From Thalassospira sp. HF15 (GTDB taxonomy: Bacteria; Pseudomonadota; Alphaproteobacteria; Rhodospirillales; Thalassospiraceae): 64,000 nucleotides of DNA. This document shows, in pieces, positions 18,875 to 29,139 of this stretch; positions within the stretch are counted from its first letter, which is position 1, and each line of letters opens with the position of its first letter. A program made the position numbers and the translations under genes. Location: positions 248,001 to 312,000 of the forward strand of contig NZ_JAAVKI010000001.1 of NCBI RefSeq assembly GCF_011806525.1, read 5' to 3'. The notes under the pieces were generated by a model that made no database searches, was not told where the DNA came from, and saw nothing but the letters and a program-made list of their open reading frames with translations.

Positions 18875-20095
18875 TCAGTCGAGTGATGTGTTGCCAAGCA
18901 ACCGTCCACCAAAACCTTCCTTGATCAGGCGATCAATTACATCCTGACCGTGTTGGGTGTCACGGACTTCAAGAACCATATCGACATCGGTCTGTTTGGC
19001 CGGGACATCATAGAAGTGGCGTTGGTGATAGACCTCGATAATGTTGGCGTCTTCTTCGCCAATCAAGGCGCTGATGGTGGACAAGGCACCCGGGACATCC
19101 GGGATTTCAATGCGAACGCGAACAAGGCGGCCTTCGCGCGCCATGCCGCGCATCAGAACCTGTGCCAGCAGGCGTGTGTCGATATTGCCACCACTGACAA
19201 TCAGGCAGACCTTTTTGCCCTTGAAACGATCCGGATGGTCGAGCAGGGCGGCAAGCGGGGCAGCACCAGCGCCTTCGACGACGCTTTTTTCGATCTCGAT
19301 CAGCATCTGGATGGAACGTTCGATCGAGCTTTCCTCGACCAGAACGACGTCATCGAGCTTTTCCTTACAGATTTCAAGCGTCAGGCCGCCGGGCTGTTTA
19401 ACAGCAATGCCTTCGGCAATGGTGACGCCACCGCCGGTGAAATCGTCACCGTGAATACCTTCATACATGCAAGGATACAGTTTGGTCTCAACACCGATCA
19501 GGTCGATGTCCGGGCGACGGGCTTTGATCGCGGTTGCAACGCCTGATGCCAAGCCACCACCGCCAATCGGCACAACGATGGTGTCGATGTCGGTGTTTTC
19601 ATTGAGAATCTCCAGCCCAACGGTGCCTTGGCCAGCGATAATGTGCGGATCATCAAACGGGTGAACAAATGTCAGGCCACGTTCCTTTTGAATGCGACCA
19701 GCGGCCTCGAGGCTTTCAGCAAAAACATTGCCCGTAAGAACCACTTCAGCACCGTGGGAGCGTGTGTGATGAACCTTGGTGTAGGGGGTGTTTTTGGGCA
19801 TCACGATGGTGGCGGGAATACCAAGGCGCTTGGCGTTATAGGCCACACCCTGCGCGTGGTTGCCTGCCGATACGGCGATAACACCTTTTTCGCGTTCTTC
19901 TGGTGTCAGGCTTGCCAGTTTGACATATGCGCCGCGCTCCTTGAAAGACGCGGTGTACTGCTGGTTTTCAAGTTTAAGATAAACGTCTGCCTGGCAAATA
20001 TTTGAAAGTGTTAGGGATTTGACCAGTGGCGTTTTCGCGACAATGCCTTCGAGCAAGCCCGATGCGCGAACAATATCGTGATAGGAAACAGTCAT
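18875..20095 (-). CDS. ilvA: threonine ammonia-lyase (catabolic-type, with ACT domain)
   Basis: PLP enzyme that deaminates threonine to 2-oxobutyrate. The PLP lysine lies in YTASFKERGAY (about residue 53), followed by VSAGNHAQGVAY, the phosphate-binding loop PIGGGGLASG and CLIVSGGNID. A single C-terminal ACT domain (about 330-405) begins RVRIEIPDVPGALSTI. The 406 aa and the one ACT domain resemble TdcB-like or short IlvA enzymes rather than the 500-aa biosynthetic type with two regulatory modules. The open frame extends to 20140, but the ATG at 20093-20095 (MTVSYHDI) fits the family. No isoleucine-pathway genes are adjacent. Confidence 0.92.
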   Translation of the reverse strand: MTVSYHDIVRASGLLEGIVAKTPLVKSLTLSNICQADVYLKLENQQYTASFKERGAYVKLASLTPEEREKGVIAVSAGNHAQGVAYNAKRLGIPATIVMPKNTPYTKVHHTRSHGAEVVLTGNVFAESLEAAGRIQKERGLTFVHPFDDPHIIAGQGTVGLEILNENTDIDTIVVPIGGGGLASGVATAIKARRPDIDLIGVETKLYPCMYEGIHGDDFTGGGVTIAEGIAVKQPGGLTLEICKEKLDDVVLVEESSIERSIQMLIEIEKSVVEGAGAAPLAALLDHPDRFKGKKVCLIVSGGNIDTRLLAQVLMRGMAREGRLVRVRIEIPDVPGALSTISALIGEEDANIIEVYHQRHFYDVPAKQTDVDMVLEVRDTQHGQDVIDRLIKEGFGGRLLGNTSLD

Positions 20096-20451
20096 GATTT
20101 CCGTGCTCCTGCGGCCATCAACTCCGTGATGTGATGGCAATAATACTATCTTGTGGCTTGAATTGCGGTATTAAACCGGACCTGTCATCCGCAGACGACA
20201 GGGATCACATTCGCAGGTCGGATATACCCATAATCATGGCGATCACACCGGCACGAAGCGTCGGGCGGGAGTGTGATGCGAGGATGTCAGTAGCTGCAGA
20301 CATAGCCATGTACTTTCCGGGTTTCAATGTGTTTGAGAAAGGCACTTTTGCGGATTGCGCACGCGAGGTCAAGCACCGGAAAAAGAAAAACCGGGTTGCG
20401 TGCCTTGCAACCCGGTTCCTTGATGTCCGTCTTGTTTAGCGGCTTGGCCTG
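20096..20451. other. intergenic region between threonine dehydratase and aldehyde dehydrogenase genes
   Basis: These 356 bases hold the upstream region of the threonine dehydratase gene and the terminator of the aldehyde dehydrogenase gene at its right end. A plus-strand open frame across it shows no family resemblance and looks non-coding. Nothing else recognisable was seen. Confidence 0.5.
20380..20417 (-). terminator. terminator of the aldehyde dehydrogenase gene
   Basis: AACCGGGTTGC (20389-20399) pairs exactly with GCAACCCGGTT (20407-20417). On the minus strand the stem runs into a T-rich stretch. Confidence 0.85.
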
Positions 20452-21939
20452 TTATTCCATGTTCAGAATAACGGTCTTCTTGTAGGTGAAGTGTTCCAGC
20501 ATGCTTTCAAGCGATGCTTCCTTGCCAAGACCGGAAAGCTTGATGCCGCCATAGGACAGGTTCGGCTGAACGACCAGGTTCTGGTTGACCTGAACAAAGC
20601 CGGCTTCAAGGCGCTTGGTCGCGACCAGTGCGGTTTTAAGGTCGGTTGTCCAGACGGTTGCGGCCAGACCAAAGTCACTGTCATTGGCAAGTTCAAGGGC
20701 CTCTTCAAACGTTTTGAACTTAAACACACAGGCGACAGGGCCAAAGATTTCTTCACGGGCGATACGCGCGTTCGGATCGACATTGGTGAAGATCACCGGG
20801 CGAACAAACAGGCCGTCTGACAAGCCGCTGTCGGTTGGCAGGGCGCTGAGTTCGTTCTTGGTTGCACCTTCTTTTTCACCGATTTCGATATAGCCGCAGA
20901 CCTTGTCGAACTGTTTGCGGTTGATGATCGTGCCGATGTCGGTTTCTTCATCAAGCGGGTCACCCATTTTGAGGCTGTTGACCTTATCAATCAGGCGTTT
21001 GACGAATTCGTCATGCAGGCTTTCATGCACCAACATCCGTGACGCCGCCGTGCAACTCTGTCCCTGACGGGTGAAGCGCATGCCGCCAATGGCACCGGCA
21101 ATCGCCTTATCAAGGTCGGCATCATCCATGACGATCATTGGGGATTTGCCGCCAAGCTCCAGGGTCACCGGAATGAGTTTTTCGGCAGCGGCGCGATATA
21201 CCGTGCGGCCGGTCTCAACCGATCCGGTGAAGGAAACCTTTTTGACATCCTTGTGTTCGACCAGTGGGCCACCGCATGACGGGCCAAAGCCAGAAATGAT
21301 GTTAAAGACGCCAGCCGGGAGGACTTCCTGCATGATCTGACACACGCGTAGAACGGCAAGCGGGGTGTCTTCGGCGGATTTGACGACAACAGCGTTACCG
21401 GCAACCAGAGCCGGGGCGACCTTGATCGCCATCAGCATCATCGGCACGTTCCACGGAATGATTGCACCGACAACACCAACGGCCTCGCGGGTGGTCAGGG
21501 TCATCATGTTCGGGTTGAACGGGACCGTTTCGCCCTTGAGCTCGGATGCCAGACCACCAAAGAAGACGAACATATCGGCCAGAACCGATGCTTCGACCCG
21601 GCTTTCGGTGCGAAGGGCCTTGCCCGATTCCAGGGCGACCAGACGACCGAGTTCTTCGGAATGGGACATCAGAATACGACCGCATTCGGCCAGCAGCTTG
21701 CCGCGTTCACGGGCTGGGCGTTCTGCCCAGTCTTTTTGCGCAGCCTTGGCAGCGGCGACCGCAGTCGCGACATCGTCGGCGTCACCGTCGGCAGCCTGAC
21801 CGATGACCTTGCCCGTTGCAGGGTTGAGTACATCAAAGGTTTTGCCGTTTTTCGGGGCGACAAGTTTTCCGTTGATCAGATGATAGCCGGACAGTTCCTT
21901 GGCCAGAATGGTCGGATCAAGGATCGGATCGATGGGCAT
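20452..21939 (-). CDS. NAD(P)-dependent aldehyde dehydrogenase
   Basis: Oxidises an aldehyde to the acid. The 495-aa protein shows the ALDH superfamily sites in order: PWNVPMMLMAIKVAPALVAG, the Rossmann region with SFTGSVETGRTV, LELGGKSPMIV with the general-base Glu (about 260), GQSCTAASRMLV with the nucleophilic Cys (about 295), and EEIFGPVACVFKF. The natural substrate is not evident. It is divergent from the ornithine decarboxylase gene across a 255-base gap with a perfect palindrome, so a role in polyamine or related aldehyde oxidation is possible but only inferred from position. Confidence 0.93.
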   Translation of the reverse strand: MPIDPILDPTILAKELSGYHLINGKLVAPKNGKTFDVLNPATGKVIGQAADGDADDVATAVAAAKAAQKDWAERPARERGKLLAECGRILMSHSEELGRLVALESGKALRTESRVEASVLADMFVFFGGLASELKGETVPFNPNMMTLTTREAVGVVGAIIPWNVPMMLMAIKVAPALVAGNAVVVKSAEDTPLAVLRVCQIMQEVLPAGVFNIISGFGPSCGGPLVEHKDVKKVSFTGSVETGRTVYRAAAEKLIPVTLELGGKSPMIVMDDADLDKAIAGAIGGMRFTRQGQSCTAASRMLVHESLHDEFVKRLIDKVNSLKMGDPLDEETDIGTIINRKQFDKVCGYIEIGEKEGATKNELSALPTDSGLSDGLFVRPVIFTNVDPNARIAREEIFGPVACVFKFKTFEEALELANDSDFGLAATVWTTDLKTALVATKRLEAGFVQVNQNLVVQPNLSYGGIKLSGLGKEASLESMLEHFTYKKTVILNME

Positions 21940-22002
21940 TTCAGGCTCCCTGTGGGTTGACGTGCGTATGCGGCAAAACGCGTGGGGCGCACGATATTGG
22001 TT

Positions 22003-22024
22003 ATTTGGTATTGGTTTACCAAAT
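22003..22024. promoter_or_regulatory. perfect palindrome, putative operator (ATTTGGTA-N6-TACCAAAT)
   Basis: Two exact 8-base arms with a 6-base spacer lie 64 bases upstream of the aldehyde dehydrogenase ATG and about 170 bases upstream of the ornithine decarboxylase start. The GGTA-N6-TACC core recurs at 23425-23438 and 31458-31473. Probably a binding site for a dimeric regulator; which one is unknown. Confidence 0.55.
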
Positions 22025-22092
22025 TATCGACAGGGCGATGCAATATCAAGCGCAATTAGTACCCTAATCGGTGTCGCGCACATCCAAGTCGC

Positions 22093-22170
22093 ATGACAGG
22101 GAGCAAAAGGGCTGTTAACCTTGGCAGGTTAAAAGGCCAGCCCGGCGGCGGTACGTGTCTGGGCGCCTGA
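22093..22170 (+). other. structured leader with short upstream reading frame before the ornithine decarboxylase gene
   Basis: An outer stem GGGCTG (22109-22114) / CAGCCC (22138-22143) encloses an inner perfect stem TTAACCT / AGGTTAA (22115-22121 and 22126-22132) with a TGGC loop. A 25-codon frame starting at ATG 22093 and ending TGA at 22170 runs through the same hairpins, though it lacks a clear ribosome binding site. Alphaproteobacterial ornithine decarboxylase genes are known to carry a conserved leader RNA (the speF motif); whether this is a member was not tested. Confidence 0.4.
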
Positions 22171-22194
22171 TATTCGTAAACGATGGAGTATATT

Positions 22195-23367
22195 GTGCCA
22201 CGTCATTTCGATACGACGTTCGATGTTGTTAAGGAACTCAAACCTTCCTATCCGGTGTATTGCCTCAGACCCAATATTCTTCGAGAAACAGCGCAGCGCT
22301 TTGTCGAAATGTTCCCGGGAGACGTCCTTTATGCGGTGAAATGCAATCCGCATCCGGAGGTCATGCGATATCTTCACGAAGGCGGTGTGCGTCACTTTGA
22401 TACCGCTTCGCCCGAGGAAATCTCTATCGTGCGTCGCCAATTCCCGGGGATGAAGGCCTACTTCATGCATCCGGTCAAAAGCCGTGATGCAATCCGCAAT
22501 GCTTATCGGGTGTTCGGGATTGACCATTATGTGATCGATACCGTCGAAGAGCTTGAGAAAATCCGCGAAGAAACCGAAGGCGACACGAACCTGGTCATCC
22601 ATGTTCGTCTTGCGACCCCGCCAGCCGGGGCGACCTATAACCTGTCAGCCAAGTTTGGTGCGCGTCCGATGGTGGCGGCCGAGCTTCTGAAAAAGGTTGA
22701 TGAGTATGGCTACCATGCCGGGCTTTGTTTCCATGTCGGTTCGCAATGCACGACACCGACCGGTTACCGGATTGCAGTCGAACTTATCCGACAGGTCGTT
22801 GATTTTTCGGGTGTGAAGGTCAAGCATATCGACGTTGGCGGCGGGTTCCCCGGCCAGTACATGAACCAGCGCGGTGCCAGCCTTGAAGAATTCATGGACG
22901 AGATCAAGGATTGCATCCGCTGGCTTGATATGCCCGATACCACCTATATGTGTGAACCGGGCAGGGCGCTGGTATCGAGTGGTATTTCCCTGATCACGCA
23001 GGTTCACCTGCGCAAGGAAGATACATTGTTCATCAATGACGGCGTTTATGGCAGCCTTTCGGAAACCGTGACCGGCCAGTTGCGCTATCCGGTGCGTCCG
23101 TTGCGCATTGAGGGTGATTTCGATCCGGAAGAAACCATGGACTTCACGATCTATGGCCCGACTTGTGACAATATGGATGTCTTGCCCGCAACCGTGACGC
23201 TGCCCGCGGATATCCGTGAAGGCGACTGGATCGAGTTCGGGCATATCGGGGCGTACAGCAATGCGCTGGCCACCCATTTCAATGGTTTCCATCCCGAGGT
23301 CCAGGTGACAGTGGGTGAAGCATTCCCCTATGTCGACGGTGAATTTCCTTCTGTCGCACTGGACTAA
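22195..23367 (+). CDS. type III PLP-dependent (alanine racemase-fold) ornithine decarboxylase
   Basis: Decarboxylates ornithine to putrescine. The barrel domain has YAVKCNPHPEV with the PLP Lys at about 48, HVGSQCTTP, HIDVGGGFPGQY, and CEPGRALVSS; the second domain has INDGVYGSLS and GPTCDNMDVL with the active-site Cys (about 324). The pattern fits ornithine rather than diaminopimelate decarboxylase; some relatives also accept lysine. An ATG at 22183 is in frame but has no ribosome binding site, whereas the GTG at 22195 follows GGAG by six bases, so I take the GTG (390 aa). Confidence 0.9.
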   Translation: MPRHFDTTFDVVKELKPSYPVYCLRPNILRETAQRFVEMFPGDVLYAVKCNPHPEVMRYLHEGGVRHFDTASPEEISIVRRQFPGMKAYFMHPVKSRDAIRNAYRVFGIDHYVIDTVEELEKIREETEGDTNLVIHVRLATPPAGATYNLSAKFGARPMVAAELLKKVDEYGYHAGLCFHVGSQCTTPTGYRIAVELIRQVVDFSGVKVKHIDVGGGFPGQYMNQRGASLEEFMDEIKDCIRWLDMPDTTYMCEPGRALVSSGISLITQVHLRKEDTLFINDGVYGSLSETVTGQLRYPVRPLRIEGDFDPEETMDFTIYGPTCDNMDVLPATVTLPADIREGDWIEFGHIGAYSNALATHFNGFHPEVQVTVGEAFPYVDGEFPSVALD

Positions 23368-23424
23368 GGTCTTTCAGGCAAACACAGTCTGATCAAAGGA
23401 CAAAATTGACCATTACGGTAAAAA

Positions 23425-23444
23425 GGTACTTGTTTACCTATAAT
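23425..23444 (+). promoter_or_regulatory. -10 box overlapped by GGTA-N6-TACC element before malonyl-CoA synthetase gene
   Basis: GGTA (23425-23428) and TACC (23435-23438) form the same core seen at two other promoters, extended here to AGGTA/TACCT. The consensus -10 box TATAAT lies at 23439-23444, directly next to it, while no good -35 box is visible. This geometry would suit repression or regulator-dependent transcription. Confidence 0.45.
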
Positions 23445-23474
23445 GGTTGATTGCGCTATGCTGCCCGCACGAAA

Positions 23475-23498
23475 GACCGGCAGGGAAACCTGCCGGTC
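23475..23498 (+). other. 10-bp perfect hairpin with GAAA loop in the malonyl-CoA synthetase leader
   Basis: GACCGGCAGG (23475-23484) and CCTGCCGGTC (23489-23498) pair exactly around a GAAA tetraloop, 28 bases before the GTG start. There is no T run, so it is not a simple terminator. It may stabilise the mRNA or affect translation. Confidence 0.5.
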
Positions 23499-23526
23499 AA
23501 ATCTAAATCTTCGGGGAAGCAGTAAA

Positions 23527-25044
23527 GTGACCAACAGCCTATTCATGCGCATCCGTGACCGGTTTCCGGCAGACCTGTCTGCGGTACTGATTGAGACGCC
23601 CGGTGGCAAAACCTATAGCTATGGCGATGCAGATAGCGCATCAGCCCGGATTGCGGGTCTGTTGACGTCGCTTGGGGCGAAAAAGGGTGATCGGGTTGCT
23701 GTTCAGGTCGATAAATCCCCCGAAGCACTGTTTCTTTATCTTGGTTGCATCCGTGCGGGGCTTGTTTATCTGCCGCTTAATACCGCGTATCAGGCGGGCG
23801 AGCTGGCTTATTTCATGGATAACGCGTCGCCGGTGATCTTCGTTTGCCAGCCCCATCGCGAGGATGAGGTCAAGGCAATTGCAAGCGAGCAAGGTGTGGC
23901 GCATGTTCTGACATTGGGCATGGAAGGCGAAGGTAGTCTGATAGACGGGGCCGCTTCGCAATCCGCCGACTTTGCACCGGTTGCCTGTGATGACGATGAA
24001 TTGGCGGCCATTCTTTACACGTCAGGCACGACCGGTAAGCCCAAGGGCGCGATGATGACCCAGATGAACCTGTGGTCCAACGCATCAACGCTTGAGAAGC
24101 TTTGGGGGTTCAAGGGGGATGATACGCTGCTTCATGCCTTGCCGATCTTCCACACGCACGGGCTGTTTATTGCCTGTCATTGCGTGATGTTGTCGGGTTC
24201 GAAGATGTTCTTCCTGCCGAAGTTTGATCGTGATCAGGTGATGGCGCTTTTGCCGCGCAGTACTGTGATGATGGGGGTTCCGACCTTCTATGTTCGTTTG
24301 CTGTCAGGCGATGACTTCAATGCTGATGTGACGGCAAACATGCGGTTGTTCATCTCCGGCTCTGCGCCGCTTCTGCCAGAGACCTTTACCGCTTTCAAGG
24401 CGCGCACGGGCAAGGCGCTGCTGGAGCGGTACGGCATGACCGAAATGGGGATGGCAACGTCCAATCCGCTGAATGGCGAACGTATTGTTCATACCGTGGG
24501 GCCAGCACTGCCTGATGTTGATGTGCGTGTATGCGATGAGGACGGTAAAGTTCTGGGGACGGATGAGATCGGTGTTCTGGAAGCCCGCGGCCCGAACGTT
24601 TTTGCCGGTTACTGGGAAATGCCCGAAAAAACCGCCGAGGAATTCCGCGAAGACGGGTTCTTCATTACCGGCGATATCGCCAAGATTGATGCCAAGGGAT
24701 ATGTCCATATTGTCGGTCGGGCCAAGGATCTGGTGATTTCCGGCGGGTTCAATGTTTATCCGAAGGAAATTGAAACCCTGATCGACAAGATGGATGGTGT
24801 TGTTGAAAGTGCCGTGATCGGCGTGCAACACCCTGATTTTGGCGAGGCCGTTGTTGCCGTGATCGTGCCGGAAGCAAAAGGGGCACTAAGCGAAGAGGGT
24901 GTCATTGCCGATATCAAATCGCAACTGGCCAACTTCAAGGTGCCCAAGCGCGTTTTCTTTGTCGATGAGTTGCCGCGCAATGCGATGGGCAAGGTTCAGA
25001 AGAATGTCCTGCGCGAGGAACACAAGGCGCTTTTTGCCAACTGA
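23527..25044 (+). CDS. matB: malonyl-CoA synthetase
   Basis: AMP-forming ligase that joins malonate to CoA. The adenylate signature LYTSGTTGKPKGAMM lies near residue 167; LLERYGMTEMGMATSNPLNG near 300 is characteristic of MatB rather than general acyl-CoA ligases; the hinge GDIAKIDAKGYVHIVGR and the C-terminal Lys in NAMGKVQKN are present. The frame is open from 23443, but the GTG at 23527 (MTNSLFMRI...) gives 505 aa and matches family starts. No malonyl-CoA decarboxylase (matA) or malonate carrier lies nearby, so it stands alone downstream of the ornithine decarboxylase gene. Confidence 0.9.
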   Translation: MTNSLFMRIRDRFPADLSAVLIETPGGKTYSYGDADSASARIAGLLTSLGAKKGDRVAVQVDKSPEALFLYLGCIRAGLVYLPLNTAYQAGELAYFMDNASPVIFVCQPHREDEVKAIASEQGVAHVLTLGMEGEGSLIDGAASQSADFAPVACDDDELAAILYTSGTTGKPKGAMMTQMNLWSNASTLEKLWGFKGDDTLLHALPIFHTHGLFIACHCVMLSGSKMFFLPKFDRDQVMALLPRSTVMMGVPTFYVRLLSGDDFNADVTANMRLFISGSAPLLPETFTAFKARTGKALLERYGMTEMGMATSNPLNGERIVHTVGPALPDVDVRVCDEDGKVLGTDEIGVLEARGPNVFAGYWEMPEKTAEEFREDGFFITGDIAKIDAKGYVHIVGRAKDLVISGGFNVYPKEIETLIDKMDGVVESAVIGVQHPDFGEAVVAVIVPEAKGALSEEGVIADIKSQLANFKVPKRVFFVDELPRNAMGKVQKNVLREEHKALFAN

Positions 25045-25105
25045 TACAGAGATGCATGGCAGGTTGCGCGGGCACAAGGTTGGCAAAGGTGACATGCGGA
25101 CAAAG

Positions 25106-25140
25106 AAAAAACCCCGACAGAAGCTCTGTCGGGGTTTTTT
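25106..25140. terminator. bidirectional terminator between matB and the DUF1127 gene
   Basis: AAAAAACCCCGACAG (25106-25120) pairs exactly with CTGTCGGGGTTTTTT (25126-25140), with A and T runs on both sides, between two convergent genes. Confidence 0.92.
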
Positions 25141-25161
25141 CATGGACGCTACGGTCGTGGC

Positions 25162-25320
25162 TTAGCGACCGAAAGCAACACGGTGTGCTACATCGTCGAT
25201 CATGTCGCGGTTCAGACCGATGTCTGCCAGTTCGCGCGGGTCGAGTTTCCGCAGCGCGCTCTGGGTCTGGTACTGAACGCGCAGAGCGCGAAGGAAAGCA
25301 AAGATTTTGGTTACGATCAT
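25162..25320 (-). CDS. DUF1127 small protein
   Basis: A 52-aa basic protein that begins MIVTKIFAFLRALRVQYQTQ, with the diagnostic C-terminal block LRKLDPRELADIGLNRDMID. DUF1127 (YjiS-like) proteins are frequent in alphaproteobacteria; members have been linked to RNA turnover and to phosphate or carbon control, but this one cannot be assigned. The start is preceded on the minus strand by AGGTGATGAA. It ends just before the bidirectional terminator shared with matB. Confidence 0.92.
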   Translation of the reverse strand: MIVTKIFAFLRALRVQYQTQSALRKLDPRELADIGLNRDMIDDVAHRVAFGR

Positions 25321-25798
25321 TTCATCACCTATTTCAAACCGGCCGATTGTTCGGCGTCTATTTCAGTTAACCGGCATGTTCTCACCGAGATATTCCTTGT
25401 CGGAATAGTTAGCTGGTTTGACGTGTCGGTTTGCATGGGATGTATCGAATGATCAACTGCATGGTGGCGCATTCATCAGCCGATACGTCCTATTCATTTC
25501 GTGAGGGCAATCTACGGGTGAACACGCAGATAATCCAATGCGTTTTTTGCATGTCTGTGGCTTGAAAAGTGCAAAAATCGCTGGAATCATGCGTTAACGC
25601 TTCCGGAACGGACTTTGGGGATCGGTTTTGCATGTTTTTCGGTATGCGTTCAGCGCATGGGTATGGCTTGGTGTGGTGTTTTCTGGTTGAATACCTGTGT
25701 TTGCAGTGTTGCGAATAATTTTAGGTGTAATTCCGGCGCTAATCGGTTTGAATACGCCGGAATTTAGATGACGTGCTGTTCGTGTGGGAGAAACGACT
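25321..25798. other. 478-base intergenic region with a long inverted repeat
   Basis: This gap between the divergent DUF1127 and HAD genes contains no convincing gene. It has AT-rich patches and a 10-base perfect inverted repeat at 25729-25738 / 25755-25764 near its right end. The length is large for this compact window, so an unannotated small RNA or long leader is possible, but I see no recognisable family. Confidence 0.5.
25729..25764 (+). repeat. inverted repeat in the leader of the HAD gene
   Basis: AATTCCGGCG (25729-25738) and CGCCGGAATT (25755-25764) are exact inverted copies with a 16-base spacer, 35 bases before the ATG at 25799. It could be an operator or an RNA hairpin. Confidence 0.6.
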
Positions 25799-26770
25799 AT
25801 GAGTGCCAATCGGTTGCAGTTGGATTTTGCGCAGGCCATGGATGCCTATTTGCGCTATGCACCGCGTCTGCCACAGGTTCAGGCAGATGTCGTTCCGGTG
25901 GCAACCGATTATGTCGATAACCTTCTGGCAATTGCCGATCAGTTTGATCTGATCGTTTTTGATGCCTTTGGCGTGCTCAACAGCGGACAAAGCGCCATTC
26001 CTGGCGCGGTCAAGACCGTCGCTGCCCTCCAGGACATGGGCAAGAAGATTGCCGTTGTGACCAATGATGCCTCAAGCTCTGGCGAGGCCATTCTGGCGCG
26101 TCACCGCAAGCGTGGCTTTGATTTTGACAATAACAGCCTGATCAGCAGCCAGCAGTTTGTCGCACCCCTGATGGGCGAATACCCGGACATTACCCATTGG
26201 GGGGCAATGGCGCCAACCGACTGGCCGTTTGATATCCTGCCTGGTCGGGTAGATCCGCTTGGCAGTGATCGCGCACTATATGACGCAGTGGGTGGGTTCC
26301 TTCTGATTGATTCCGATAGCTGGACCGATACGCAGCAAAACCTTTTAGAGCAGAGCCTGAAAGATAATCCGCGTCCGATCCTTGTCGGTAACCCGGATAT
26401 CTGTGCGCCGATGGGGGATTTCCTGTCTGTTGAATCCGGCTATTTTGCGCATCTTGCCGCCGATGCATCGGGGGTGATGCCGCAATGTGTGGGCAAGCCT
26501 TACCATCATGTGTTCGAGGAAGTTTTGAAGCGCCATCCCGGTATTGAGCGCAGTCGCGTGCTGATGGTTGGTGATACGGTGCATACCGATGTTCTTGGTG
26601 GCTTGGCATCCGGCATTAAAACCCTGCTGGTGCATCGCGGAGGGTTCCTTGACGGGCAGGATATAGAAGGCGCGTTTGCCCGATCCGGTTTGCGCCCGCA
26701 TTTTTGTGCGCGTGCGATTGGTCACGGCATTGAAGAGGATACGGATAGGGTTGCTGCAAAGTCTGCATGA
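25799..26770 (+). CDS. HAD-superfamily phosphatase, NagD/class IIA type
   Basis: A 323-aa hydrolase with motif I DLIVFDAFGVLNSGQSAIPG near residue 50. Motif II lies in VVTNDASSSGEAIL, where the second Asn/Ser region matches class IIA (NagD, 4-nitrophenyl phosphatase-like) enzymes. Motif III Lys is in VGKPYHHVFEE, and motif IV is LMVGDTVHTDVLGG. Substrate is a small phosphate ester, not known. The ATG at 25799 follows GGGAGAAACGACT; an in-frame GTG at 25784 is less likely. The leader carries an inverted repeat. Confidence 0.88.
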   Translation: MSANRLQLDFAQAMDAYLRYAPRLPQVQADVVPVATDYVDNLLAIADQFDLIVFDAFGVLNSGQSAIPGAVKTVAALQDMGKKIAVVTNDASSSGEAILARHRKRGFDFDNNSLISSQQFVAPLMGEYPDITHWGAMAPTDWPFDILPGRVDPLGSDRALYDAVGGFLLIDSDSWTDTQQNLLEQSLKDNPRPILVGNPDICAPMGDFLSVESGYFAHLAADASGVMPQCVGKPYHHVFEEVLKRHPGIERSRVLMVGDTVHTDVLGGLASGIKTLLVHRGGFLDGQDIEGAFARSGLRPHFCARAIGHGIEEDTDRVAAKSA

Positions 26771-26799
26771 CATCGCATGATGCGGTATCTGCCAACAAA

Positions 26800-26823
26800 A
26801 AAGGGCCTCGATTGAGGCCCTTT
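26800..26823. terminator. bidirectional terminator between the HAD gene and hemB
   Basis: AAAGGGCCTC (26800-26809) pairs with GAGGCCCTTT (26814-26823) between two convergent genes; flanking A and T runs are short but present. Confidence 0.8.
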
Positions 26824-26848
26824 GGTGTTTTTGGGGGAGCCGGTCGGC

Positions 26849-29106
<2,258 letters not shown>

Positions 29107-29139
29107 TTACGTGTTTCTCCACAAATCGACGAAAAAGTA

